Source: Perkinsus olseni
Taxonomy: Eukaryota; Perkinsozoa; Perkinsida; Perkinsidae
Assembly (NCBI GenBank): GCA_013115135.1
Contig: JABANP010000022.1
Coordinates: 221,941-285,940 of the forward strand
Length of the DNA: 64,000 nt
Reading direction: 5' to 3'
Part shown: piece after piece, positions 31,592 through 43,239 of the stretch
Layout of the letters: each line of letters starts with the position of its first letter
How positions within the stretch are numbered: the stretch's first letter is position 1
Notes under the pieces: generated by a model
Seen by the model: only the letters and a program-made list of their open reading frames with translations
Databases searched by the model: none
Told to the model about the DNA's origin: nothing
Position numbers and translations under genes: made by a program

Positions 31592-34192
31592 CCCATGAGC
31601 GAACAGAGGAATTCCCTACGGGCGAACTCTACAGAAGGTTAGCTCATCGACAGCGATCGTAGGCAAATCTTGAAGCATCATATAATCCTTTTTCCTCGGC
31701 TAAAGTCGTTATGCTTGCCAACTCCCCAAATGACAGTGCGACCTGATATGTGATAGCGGTGGTGTACGCATACCTTTGTAGTTGACTACGTATCCATCTT
31801 CCGTTCGTGTAAGGATTCGCGTGGTCTGTCACTATCCGAGAGACTTTCTCCCTTCTCAAACTTCGTTTTAATAGTATTGGTATCACCGAGACCAGCGATC
31901 TTGTGTTTTCACTCATGAACACCATCTTTTCGACCCCTCACAGACCAGCGGAAAGTACTGTTGAACAACACACAGACTTTTTATGAACTGGTCGACAAGA
32001 CATGCTCAGGGACCACCATGCTGCCGACTCATACACACCTTCCACCTCTTGTACCTTAGCGGCGTCTCAATGGTTCAAGAGGGCCAGTCGACTAATCGAC
32101 AGTCTATAGCGGAAAAAGGCTATTCGTGGCATGAACGTGGTGAACTGGTGCGAAGTTCATGGTTTTGAGCGCCCGAAGATGTCCTTGAGTCGTGCAAAAC
32201 GACAGATGCTTTACATGTTCATGACTATGGGGGAGGAGCTGTTGTACGGGCACTTCAAATACTGGGTCATCATAGCCGACTAGGTCGGGGAGCATCGCGT
32301 ACTGTCGCTCAGACCAACCTGCCAAATCACAACGGTGGATGCAGTCCGAAAAGACGACTAAGCAAGGCAAGCCCGCACTGGCCACCCCGAGAGCGCTCAC
32401 CGGATAAGTAGGCATACTGTAAAGCGAACTGTCCCCGCGCTCCCAGCTCGATCACTTGGCCACAGACTGGCTGAGCTATCATCCAGAAAAGTGCTCCATC
32501 GTGAGGTCCTGCAGTGCATCGGGACTGCCTTAGCTGAGTTGATGATTGTTCTACCGATGAGCAGATCAGTCGACGCTGCTGCTTCCATCTGGTCCTTTAT
32601 TGTCATCGTCGCGAAAGGGACGCGACGAACTGATACACCACTGGACCTGATCCGCCTTGCCTTCTAGCTGCTAACCAATGGCGCTAGAGCATCCCACCTG
32701 AAGACGAGACTCTGGAGGACCTCGTCCGGATTGGCGATGCGCCTGCTGAACGAAGGATAGCGCTGTATGAGGGTTATCCTAAAGTCACGATCCGCCCGAC
32801 CTGAAACATTCGCTTCATAGGGTGCATCCCCGGAGAGGTCGGGGATAACTACGATTTTTCTGGAGAAATGACGATTGCAATCCGGACTGTTCCATGAGAC
32901 GCCGTCCGTAGTCGATGATAACACTGCTCGGCCCGCAAGGCTTCATTGTGTTTATGAAGAGCCGCCCCACTGGGACGGGGAAGATGACCTGCTCGGTGGA
33001 ATCACCATCAAGAGGAGCGTTGCGGCTGACCTGTCGAAAGCAAACCGTAGAGGTCTGTGCGTTGATGATGCCGTCTGGGTATATGATATCGGGCGCAACG
33101 AGCTGGTAGAGATGGGCAACTCGAAAGATGGCGTCCTTTACCAAGTCGGATCTGGAGTTGATCAGCAGTTGAACCTGAAGGTTGAGCAACGATTGCTCGC
33201 CGCGATGTGTCCGATCCGTTTCGTCGTGGAATCCGCCAATGACTTTACCTGGTCTGGTGTCCTGCCGCTGAGGGCGATTGTGATGTAGATAGAGAGAGCA
33301 TCTAAGTGGACGTACCTTGAGGGCGCGAAGGTCTCAGCGATTCTATTGAGGAGCGGATGAGTACCAGGCGTTCTTATGGTTGTCGAAAGCCGGGCGGAAG
33401 ATGATAACAGGTTTATCCGAGCCAAGTACTGAGCTGCATCTGACCAAAAACTCACCGTCGCCTCGACCCTGAAGCGACGACAATGACCCTTACTGGTCTT
33501 CTGAATACACTTTCTCGGTAGTATCTGAGGGAACAATTCGGACCTTACACGAGCGAGGTGATGGCACGAGGTGAGCGGTAGGCTGCGACTCACATAGACT
33601 AGCGATCTCCTCGTTGGGACTGTCCGTGTAAGTGTCGAATCGCAGTCCCTGACCAAGGCAGATGAGACAGCCACCACGCGACAGACTGCCCAGGAACCCC
33701 ACAATTCGTTACTTTTCGAGCCATTTGGCAGTGCCCTTGCAACTTCAGGCGCCCGTCGATCATATCTTCCTTACTCGCCGTGAGCCGTGAGGCGGTACCT
33801 GGAGGACGGAGCGTCGTCCAGGTAGACCTAGGCCCGGATGCCGTCGAACTGACAGTAGTAGTCTCGAACGACATCGAGCTTGTCGACAAGACCGCTATCC
33901 CAGACTTGGCACTTCACCTCAGTCTGCCGAGACGACTCGGATCCTTTCGGTCCGGTACCTACGGGTTGGGGCCATCGGCGGCAGCGCCGTTAACCCAGCC
34001 CTCACAAAGATCAATGATATTCCCCCCGGCTGAGATGTCTTTCCGTTTTTTTGACAGCCACGAACCACCGGCCACATCGTTACACGCTTGGCTGCCTGCG
34101 AGAAAGATACTCACAGCGGAAAGTGCGGTGATTCTGATTATGGAATGATAGCATATAGTGAAGGTAGCGGGAAGGGCATGAACGATCCTCAA
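31592..34192. other. Unresolved coding region, probably mainly minus strand
   Basis: Both strands carry protein-like segments. On the minus strand a signal-peptide-like start near 34180 (about LSAVSIFLAGSQAC) leads into charged sequence to about 33845, with one frame change at a C-rich spot (about 33965-33985). Further segments lie at 33490-33702. On the plus strand a 138-codon frame at 32875-33288 looks equally coding, including DGEDDLLGGITIKRSVAADL. I cannot choose between them or name a family. One or two multi-exon genes are likely. Confidence 0.3.
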
Positions 34193-35246
34193 AGCTCACC
34201 AACTATCTCGCCTCGCACATCTGGATTGCTGCTCGCCTGGGCGGCTTCGAACAAGATACGCCTGTCTTCGTCAAGCATCCTCGAGACTGAGGAGAGGTCG
34301 CACAGGTCTACTCGGATTGAAGCTCCTCCTTCCCGCCAGGAAGAAAACGTGGCATCACTCACTTATTGGGCCCTCCTCCGGCACCGAACTTGCTGGTTTA
34401 GCTACCGGCGGAGCGACCTAAAAACAGACAATCCAGATAGACACATACACATAGGGGAAGGGGAAGTGACGGGATCCCACGACACATGACCGGGGCTTAC
34501 TTCATTTAGGGGGGCACGGTCGGGAGCCTCAGCAATTGGTAGAGGGGCAGTGGACTCGGCGTGACCCTTCGTCGTTTTCGAGGGGGGCCAAGATGTGGTT
34601 ATCAGGACATAGAAGACACCCTAGCGAGAGGTGGACAAGTCTATCCCAGGAGGCTGTAGGAGAGAGCAGCGGTATCACCATGAGGATGCACAGTCCAAGG
34701 GCTACTCGACTGCACAAGGGCCGGGCGCCAGAGATCGCCTGTCGAGAGACAAGCGGTGATGAGCGAGCTGAGCTGTTCCGAATGAGGCTGTGATGCAGCG
34801 GACCTTGCCATTACCGCAGAGATGTTGTTGTCGGTGCCAGAGGTGACGATCTCTTTCAGGACGCCAACCTGCCTCTTGGTCACGTCCCAATCCTCTCTGA
34901 TTCCCTCCACCACTTCTTGCAACCCGATACCCTGATACCGAGCTCCATACAGAATCGACTGCTCTTACCGTGATGTCGGCGGACTCCCGGCGGAGCGGAG
35001 CTGCATTAAACTCACCGTTTCCGCGTCCTCCTGGTAAGGTTGAGCAGACGGCGAATCATCTTGGACTGTCGTGTTACCGGCTGGTCGGTGTCGCGTGTTT
35101 GCAGTCATTGGAAAGGCCTCCCCAAGATAATTCGAATGATGAGCAGACTTACGAATACGCTGTTGACTAGGACGGAGGCTGAGTGGAGACGAGTGCCGCC
35201 CCTCAGATGGAATAGTATATCGAACTTCACTGTCTGAGGAATCCAC
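34193..35246 (-). CDS. Unrecognised protein, three or more exons
   Basis: Exon 1 (35246 to about 35016) is Ser/Arg-rich and polar. It joins in phase, through a gtgagt...gagcag intron (about 35015-34966), to an exon that reads ILYGARYQGIGLQEVVEGIR and continues as a long helix to about 34810. The last exon (about 34350 to the stop at 34193) ends with SVSRMLDEDRRILFEAAQAS and a short acidic tail. The middle (34350-34800) is unresolved. The helical body suggests a scaffold or trafficking role, but no family is recognised. Confidence 0.5.
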
Positions 35247-35674
35247 GCGTTGCGTTTGTCGGACACATGCTCCCTTCGGAAGAATGCTTGAGAACTAATA
35301 TTACTATGAAGGTATTGTCACGCGTTCGTCTGATGCCGAGTCGATGCCTTGGTGGGCATCAGTGAGGGGCCAAAATAGGTGATCACAGCGACCCGTAGAC
35401 TCAGCGAGGTTGGCTGCCCTTTCGATACCGACTTCACAGTTCGATAATACGATCGGAGGCTCATTGTGATGCTCCACTGCTGACTGCATGCTGATAGCAT
35501 TATAGTCATTGATATTAACTTGGTACACAGTTCTTTAAAGGCTCGGAGGTAACATCACCAAGGGGCAGCGCCCCGCACAGCATAGGGCACAACAGTGAAT
35601 ACTGACTACTGAGTTATGACTGGGTAACATGAGGATACTCAACAACACGATGGAGCTGATTTCCATAGTACAAA
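35247..35674. other. Spacer, nothing recognised
   Basis: Only short frames without features are present between two minus-strand genes. It should hold the promoter of the 34193-35246 gene and the 3' end of copy B. Confidence 0.4.
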
Positions 35675-37131
35675 TCAATAATTACGACGTAACACAGGGT
35701 TCTTGATGATTCTGCCAGTAAAACTGAAGAACTCTTGCATGAGGTCAACCCAGTCTCCTTGGACTTCATAATTATCCTGGTAAGTGATACAAGAGTATGG
35801 TAGGGACTCATGATTGAGATTGTCTGGCTTCATAGGGTGCACCTTGCCTGTGAGAAGCCACATGACAATGCCCCCAGAGACGTTATCGTTCCATTCGAGG
35901 TCAGCCTCAGGAATGCCCTCCTTTTGTGCGATATACTTCGCATAATTTCGGAATTGTTTCTTGCACAATTGAATCATGTAGCGTTCGTCAGAGAGTCTTG
36001 TCGGGTCGGGTATGACACGGTCGGCACCACCCTCCAACTCCCTCAGACGATCCTGGCTGAACTCCAACTTCATTTCTCTGAATAACAGCAGTTAGCGAAC
36101 AGAGGGCAGCAGCAGCAGTCGGAAGTGTCAATGCAGCGGAGAAGACTCTGCAAAATAGAGTTCTTACGGTATGTATCGGTCGAGACTAGTGGACAATCTC
36201 GAGACTCTGAATCCCTCCCCGGGTACTGGGGTATCCAGAGTGACCCAGGTAACCCACTGGACCTATAGGTAAGATCTCAGACACCCAAAGCAAGAACAAC
36301 AACAGCAGCGGTATGTGTAGTCATAACCCACCAGTCGTGTCTTGCGATCGGGAAGGTCAATTTTGAGCATTTGTAGATGGACGTACTCGCACCCTTGGTG
36401 AGGAATATCGAAATACTTGAGATTAGGCCTTGCTGTGGTCGGGAAGGACAATTTAGTAGGGAACGGGATAATGTTCCAGTCGCCCTTGGCGCGTCTAAGC
36501 ATCTCCCGTTCCCATGGTGGTATTCCGGAAATCTCCTTCATAAGATGACGTTGTAGAGTGGGAACTCTCGCTGTCGCCTTCTGCTCTTTCGACGCGTTCT
36601 TCTGGCCCTCAATGGAGAACACATTCTCGCCGCCCTTGAAACGCCTCACGATGCAATCGTTCAGAGAAACATCGAGGAAGAATCCAGACCTGGGCAGATC
36701 CGACCTGTACCATCCCTAGGAGGGCCTCCATTCCTCACGTTGCGTTAGTCATATCCCGTACAATGTAGGTCACGAGTCCATCGGCAGTGCGGCCGACAGC
36801 ACACTGAGAGGAACGCTAATACTATCAAGTGCTTACGGCCTGAATCTGGCCACATGTTGTTTATCAGCTTCAGAGCTTTCATCATAGAGGTGAGCTACCT
36901 GTTGGGTTACCTGTCGTTCACCTCGGGCCTGAGAGAATCTCACGGCGTTTGAAGTGGTGAATGTGCTTTCAGTGGAGGCCCCCCAAAGTTGGAATTGCTA
37001 GCGAGACTGACTCTTGTATCAACTTGAGGATCACGAGTTGGCCCCTGAGTCGATATCCCTTCCGCCCGGTCGAACGTGAGCGCCGTAAATGCAATGCAGG
37101 ATGAAAGTCGGCTGACGACACGCCAAACCAT
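35675..37131 (-). CDS. Unrecognised gene family, copy B
   Basis: Paralogue of the gene at 23598-25021, same strand, about 12 kb away. The ATG at 37131 opens a hydrophobic, signal-like N-terminus (VVSRLSSCIAFTALTF). Later exons repeat copy A's landmarks: QCAVGRTADGLVTYIV, FFLDVSLNDCIVRRFKGG, RVPTLQRHLMKEISGIPPWE, QWVTWVTLDTPVPGEGF with TSLDRYIP, and MKLEFSQDRLRELEGG with YAKYIAQKEGIPEADL. Copy B lacks the 24-residue Lys/Asn/Glu-rich insert that copy A has before RVPTLQ, and its C-terminus differs after the shared GGIVMWLLTGK region. Function is unknown. Secretion is inferred from the N-terminus only. Confidence 0.6.
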
Positions 37132-37499
37132 TATTGTGATTCGATCAAAACTAAGGGAAGTGTTTCGTTTTCTGAGAATGATGCATTCTTCCGACGGCAC
37201 GGTACGGTAGGGTTGCCGGAGGCTATGGAAAACCATGTTTCGCGCGGGAATAACTTCTCTAGAGGAACTTTGTGCATCTCACGATGTCTCAATAACCCGA
37301 GCGTTCGAGAATTTCCCCGTCAGTGGGAAATGGCGTGGGATGGCCAGCAGGGGTACCCAAAAACGACTATTCCTGGAGGAAGCCTGACTCTGAACGGCCC
37401 ATAGTTAACGTGCAGAGCACAACATCGTATACGGAGATGGAAGCACAAACGTAACGCTAACGAATGGTACCGTGAAAGCAATGGTGTGTAGTGTCGTCT

Positions 37500-39371
37500 G
37501 AGCTGATCAGTAAAAGTACTCCTCGGCGACTCGTGCTGATCCCAGTGGAGACTAAATACAGGAAAACTGACCAGGCGAGCAGGGATGAGGCAGAGGGGCC
37601 CACCTGCAGTAAGTGGCCATCGTCATCTTCTGAGTATCCTGCTATGGCCTTCACGCAGGCCTCTGTGCCCACTTCCAGACACCCTAGATCCGCAGCGATA
37701 GACTCGAGAACAGTCTCTGACTCCGCCTCCCCTCGGGCACTCTCTGGCGCCTGCAAAGCGAGTTTGACGTGATTACCATCACAAGGAAACTCACCGGGCC
37801 GAAGATGTTGAACCTGCGACTGCCGTCTTCACAGATCTCCATAACGCTGGCGGTGTTGCCGAACCGATAGCAATAATTGGGCGCCGACCAAACAGTGGAA
37901 ACGCATCGGTCAGGGAAGAGTAGTTGGTAGCCCTAAGCTCTCAATGACGGGTGATGATAGTCGGGACCATGCTCACATGCATGCACAGCTGGTGCGCTCG
38001 AACCATATGATCCAAGCCGTTCATGTGAAGGAACTTTATCGTAACATCATGGCCAAAAACGTATCTAAGAGGAGGACAGAGGAAAAGTGATGAGACGATT
38101 ACGGACTTGGTTAACGCACCCAGCCCCTCTAGGGGACACTGTGAACCCAGAACCCGGAGGGACCTCCTTGTAGCGGCGGACGGAGGAGTTGGGTTTCTAA
38201 CAGAACGACGGGCTGCTGTTCGGCTGAGGGACTTTGATTCTGCCTACCTCTACAACGACAGGCCCACTGCTGTTGCTTTGCACGTGCATGCTGGAGCCGT
38301 CTGGATCAGACCTGACCAACGGCAGCAGTGCGACCAGGGCTGCCCGACAGAGGAGCTCATCACCAGACGATATCGGCGAGGGGTCCTTCATGAGGAATCT
38401 CAGAAAAACGGTAGAGCAAACGGAGCTGGTCCAAGGTGTGCACTGATGGCGACAGTCCTCCATGAACCTGGGTGAAGGAAATTAGGGCCGTGGATGCCCG
38501 CTTCGACACTCTCCTACCGCGAGAGTCCGCCCGCCAATGACAGCAGCGACTGGGAGATAGTCGAACATGTCAGTGAAGGACTTCCATACGCTTTGGTCGT
38601 CGTCGTACTTAAGAGAACATTCCGCGTAGAAGCCATACACCTACAGCCGGGCATCTTAGAGGTCACTATTGATGATGATGATGATGATGATGATGGAAGA
38701 ACATATTAAGTATCGTTCACTGAATACCTGGGTTATCTGTCGGGACTCATGATTGCCTCGGAGTAGAGTAACGCGGTCGGGATAGCGCAGTTTCATGCAG
38801 CAAAGTAGAGTGATAGTCTCCACACTCAAAGACCCTCGATCGACATAGTCCCCCTGAAAGCGCAGTGGCGGCCGAACGATCAGCAATACAGTGATGGTGA
38901 ACCGGCTGGAGAAGGACTCACCAGAAAGAGATAATTTACGTCGGGGACTGGGCCGCCAACAGTGAGCAACTCGATAACATCGTGGAACTGCCTGAGACCA
39001 GCGAGACCAACAATAAGGGGGGCCAGCACGAAAGGAACTCACCCATGGACATCGCCTACCACAGTGACGGGAGGCTGCAACTGCAAAACGTTGGACTCTT
39101 CCTCGAGGATGTCCTTCAGTCGTTCACATAATACCCGTATCTGTGGCGCTGAGAGCAGCTCGCACCTGAACAACGACAGTCGAGCGGCGACTCCCTCGAT
39201 TCAGTTCTCAGGCTACTTCTTAGCCTTCTCGAGACAGGCATCCACGTCGAAAACACTCGTCCGACTGGGGACGGCAGATTTGAGGAGAAGCCGGCTGCTG
39301 CTGCTCTCGCCCAACTTGGACAACTTATCAAACACTGATGACTTCACATGGACGTCATCCGTCATGACCAT
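37500..39371 (-). CDS. PPP-family Ser/Thr phosphatase catalytic subunit (PP2A/PP4/PP6 type)
   Basis: Removes phosphate from Ser/Thr using two metal ions. The core motifs are intact across about ten short exons: [46 protein letters not shown] and [11 protein letters not shown]. Metal ligands (Asp and His of GDxHG, Asp of GDxVDRG, Asn and His of GNHE, His of RAHQ) are therefore present. [19 protein letters not shown] and the NIFGPAPESARG end resemble PP4/PP6. It has an N-terminal extension of about 45 residues and a C-terminal Glu/Asp-rich tail of about 50 residues. The methylated YFL end of PP2A, PP4 and PP6 is missing, so regulation by carboxymethylation is unlikely. One intron carries eight GAT repeats (38671-38694). 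Confidence 0.85.
38671..38694. repeat. (GAT)8 microsatellite in a phosphatase-gene intron
   Basis: Eight perfect GAT units lie in the intron that follows the [10 protein letters not shown] exon of the phosphatase gene. Confidence 0.95.
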
Positions 39372-39573
39372 CATCAAAACTCATGCGGAAGTCAAACTGA
39401 AGCCCGGGCCTTCCTGCATACCTCCAAGTGACGACTCAACAGCCCATAAACCGTGTGAGACAAATAAACTGTCGCGCTGTATGACAGGTAGAGAGTGTCT
39501 ACTTACGCTCCCTTAGACCTGCATCAGCGGGGACATCCTCCTTCTCCACAAGCACCTGAATACACTGTCATCA

Positions 39574-42084
39574 TCATCCCGTTATCTTCATTAGACTCAC
39601 CGCATCCTCCCTGTCCTTAGAGGTCTCGAATATAGCCGCAGGCTTGCCTCCCTTCTTCTCATACGCCTCTTCGGCCTCATCAATACCCCTCAGACGCTCG
39701 ACAATCGCCGGATGGGTGTACTTAACCCAGGCATACCTGCGGAGTAGAATCCCGTTAGAGTACGGGTAGTCTGGAGGCTTAGTCGAAAAATTCGACAAAG
39801 CCGTGAACGGAAACCCGTAAACGTAAACGGAAACGGGGTCGGAAACCCGAACGGGGTCGCAAACCCGAACCCGAACGAGTAACGTCAGACTTCGGTATAA
39901 CAATGTCGCAATCTAGCAATGCTTCACTCGGCAGGAGAGTATAAGGGCTAGCGGACGAAGCCTTACAGCCTATCAGGGTCCATGTCTCCCAGATTGTCCT
40001 TCTGGAGCTTGATCAGAGCCGTCTTCAAATCAGCACTGCGACCATCGTTAACGGAGAAGCGATCGGCTTGGAACTCGAAGGTCCTGCAAATAAAACACTC
40101 CAGAAAACAATGAGCGTGGGAAGGGCTCTGAACTCGGTAGAGGAGAGCAGCAAGCGAAGTGGTGAGGCACCGGTGCCACTGGGGCATTCTGTAGTCATGC
40201 GAGCGCTATTCCCCTGACCAACCTGGTCTGCACAGTCATAAGAACACTGATGGCCTGGTCGATAGGCTGCCATAGTCGGCCGAAGAGCATCAACGCCACC
40301 ATCACGGGAACCGATCCATCGGGCATAGTTGGGAAGCCGAAGTCACTAAGAGAGCAGCGCGTCACAAACCCGAGGGAGGAGAGGCTATTCCTACCTCATC
40401 AGCTGCACACCATAGCGCTGCACGAAGACTCCATAGGCGTACATGATGATGAAGAGATGGGCACTAGATGCTGCCATGGACTTAACCAGGTGATTGTGAT
40501 ACCAATGGCCCAGCTCGTGTGCCAACACCTAAGGATCGAAGATATCCAACAGCGTCAGTCGAGAGCAGGGAGATGAACGATCGATCGGACTGGCGAAGGC
40601 GTCGCCAGCTGACCGCGTTGTTCTTACAGAGAGGATCTCCTCGTGCGTGAGGTTCAAAAGGGTATCGAAGAGGACGATGCGCTTGCTCTTCCAGAAACCG
40701 AAGAAATAAGCGTTGCTGTGAGATGAGCGTTTAGAGCCATCAACCTGAAAACGCATCAGCAACCGTACTAGCACGTCCCTGCGGAGCCCAGGTCAAGTTA
40801 CCTGGAAGAGCTTAGTGAGGGGAAACTTGTGAGAATCAGCAAGTGCCTCGATCTTCTCTCGGAGTTGCAGATCATGGAGAGGCTGATGGAAGGATGTAGA
40901 AGTTAATGACCGGAAGCTGTCGAGGGCCGACCTCGTATTTGTTGAATAGCGGCTGGATCAGCGCCGGATAGACGAACATCATCACCACAACCACGACTTG
41001 ACAGAAGGCCCACACGTACCTGAGGGGCCTAGCAGATGCCGGCAGGGTGATCAGATCGTCAGACGCCGTCTGACAGACGAGCTTACACATAGAAGTACTC
41101 GCCGCCCCAACGGATGAGGTAGATAACGGGTGGAACGAGGAGGAATACAAAAACCATGCTGATGAGCTCTGACTTCACCAAGTCAGTTATGAACCTGAGA
41201 GCACACCGTAGCACCGCTTCGCCATCCCGACTAGGAGAGTCCCTAGATCTCGAGGGTGCCGAGCGTTCGTCAATCACAAGACAGCCCTCGAACGAGCAAA
41301 TTTTATTGCCACAAGCCGTCGGTACGGCTAGTGGCAGGTCACAATTCACGGTACTAATACCATAGTATTCACGAAAACTACGGTCAGTTCTGACTGTAGT
41401 ACGGTCACAATTCGGACGGCTGGTTTCTGAGTCGAGATGAACTTACAACTTGACGGTCATTCTGTTGAAGCCGTGTCGTTGCTCAATGACAAAGGTGCGG
41501 TAGGCGGATATTGGGATGGCAATAACCTGACGGAGAGACGGGCGTCTGAAGGTCCCAAGGCGCAGACAGCGCCCTTACATCGCCAATCAAAGATCCGAGG
41601 ATGAACCAGATGATCGTGCGCATGTACTCATTCTCGGGAGACACGATAGTGCCTGATGGGGAAAGGGGATGATAAATGGCGCGCAAAGAGGTAGGTGTGT
41701 ACCAGTCCAGGCGAAGATACTGCCAGTGACCTTGAGTGTCATCCAAACATCAAAGACCATTTCCAGCACCGATGCCAGCATACCGAAGAGACGCTTGTCA
41801 TAGTTATAACTGCGATCAAGGGGGTGGTCACTCCCCAGCCAGCCAAGTCGCCGTACTACCTCTGAGACTTGACGAAGGTCTCTTGGTCAACTACACCTTT
41901 CACTTCCTCGGGTATCTGAGAAAGTGACAGTAGTGCTGATGGAAGACGATGTTCCCCTTGGACTTGCCTTGGTGCCGGCATTTTTCTTCAACTGCCTGAA
42001 TTCAAGGTACTCATCAAAGGTGTTCTGCACGAGCACTGTACACAGCCATGCGCTCCGAAAAAAACCTGCTGTTGGTACGGACAT
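39574..42084 (-). CDS. STE24: CAAX prenyl protease 1 (Ste24/ZMPSTE24), M48 metallopeptidase
   Basis: Integral ER-membrane zinc protease that trims farnesylated CAAX proteins and clears blocked translocons. Landmarks from the N-terminus: [37 protein letters not shown], a membrane segment near [60 protein letters not shown], the zinc site VLAHELGHW, the third-ligand motif EFQADRFSV, and the end [10 protein letters not shown]. All catalytic residues (HExxH and the distal Glu) are present. It has at least eight exons with introns from about 50 to 130 bp. One intron holds AAACCCG-like repeats (39804-39880). The start at 42084 is the best ATG in frame with the first exon. Stop is at 39574. Confidence 0.88.
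39804..39880. repeat. Imperfect AAACCCG-type repeats in a STE24 intron
   Basis: Words such as GGAAACCCG, GTAAACG, GGAAACGGGGTCGG, CAAACCCGAACCCG recur over about 77 bp. The make-up recalls degenerate telomere-like repeats, but the unit is not exact. A perfect GTCGAA, AAA, TTCGAC hairpin lies just upstream (39782-39796). Confidence 0.6.
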
Positions 42085-42099
42085 GTTTAAATTTACCAA

Positions 42100-42140
42100 C
42101 AATCTGATGAAAGACCCAGGTTCGATCCCTGCATCCCGTC
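42100..42140 (+). other. T-arm-like sequence between STE24 and PTRHD1
   Basis: CCAGGTTCGATCCCTGC has a 4-of-5-bp T-arm stem with a TTCGATC loop and a B-box consensus, but no D arm or anticodon arm is visible nearby. It lies upstream of STE24, antisense to it. A tRNA fragment or chance are both possible. Confidence 0.3.
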
Positions 42141-42219
42141 CCTCCGCTGCATACAGGAAAAAGGTCTCCTCAAGATGTGCTGTCTACCAGGAGGCCTTCT
42201 ACAACACAAAGGCCACTGG

Positions 42220-43059
42220 TCACCGAAGTAACTTCAGATTCTTGAAGAAGGCTCCGACCCGGGACTTGTAGGCTGGCGCAGTGGCCAGGGCAGTGGGTAT
42301 ATTCTCAGGCTGCTCGATCCACAGCTTGTGGGCAATCTTCGCTGTGGTGAGCTCCTGCAGAGAGAACCCTCTATCTCAGAGATCGACGAGTCATGTAAGA
42401 ATAGGGCAGAGCTTGGGCCCAGGCAAGCATCGTGTGAGAAACAGGATACGTCACGTGACCGAAGATAACGAACTAGCTCCGAAGAGTTAGTCCAAACGGG
42501 ATGCAGGCGTTTGAGCGGCGTTAAGAAGAAGTTTGTATCGGGAGGAAGAGCGCCACTGATATGCATGTACAAGAGGAGAGATCCCCCTTCGTGCAGTATG
42601 CGTTAAGACTTCTACTGGTTCACGGAATTACGCGAATCATAGCGCTTATAGCACTCCGGTGCACCCTTCAGCGACTCCTACCTGCGATAGCTGCTGAAGG
42701 GTCGCCTCGTCATCGGCCTTGAGTATGCACTTGGTCATATTGTCAATGTCCGATAGATACTTGGCTGTGTCAGCGTCGTTGATGGTCTCGAAAATGGCTG
42801 CCGTTGAAGCATGGCAGGCCTGCACGCAGGAACGTGAACAGGAAAAGCACCAAGGCCGCTCGACGCAATAGTCCACCTCGGCCTAGTAATGGACCGAGTT
42901 GCTCACTAAGTAAAAGAGTATCGTTTCGCTACACCCTCCCATTACCTGAGCTATGATCGCTCCTTGGTTCCACACCTTATCCTTCATCAGATCCTTCCGT
43001 ACTACGATGTACTGTAGCAAGTAGTCTCCAACTGCCGAGGCCTCGGTGCTATCCGTCAT
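42220..43059 (-). CDS. PTRHD1: PTRHD1-like peptidyl-tRNA hydrolase-fold protein
   Basis: CDS complement(join(42220..42354, 42682..42819, 42946..43059)), 128 aa. It belongs to the PTH2 fold, closest to animal PTRHD1. Shared motifs: LLQYIVVRKDL, GAIIAQACHASTAAI, DDEATLQQLSQ and LWIEQPENIPTALATAP, ending in VGAFFKNLK. PTH2 enzymes free stalled peptidyl-tRNA; for PTRHD1 the activity is not well established. The length equals that of the family (about 130-140 aa). All three exons are multiples of three, so both introns are phase 0. Intron 2 is long for this window (327 bp). The gene lies head to tail with Ste24 on the same strand, 136 bp upstream of its start. Confidence 0.9.
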
Positions 43060-43239
43060 GAGTCACACAATACCACTACCATCACCACAAACGCACTAGC
43101 CTGCCCAAGCTCCAACCCAATCGCCCAATGCAGCGCCCTGACCCGACTTCAACACGAACACCAAGTGAGTCAACAACAGTCTTCATGATCCACATCTCCA
43201 CGATATCACGCCACCACGTGCTTCAAGATAACAACATCC

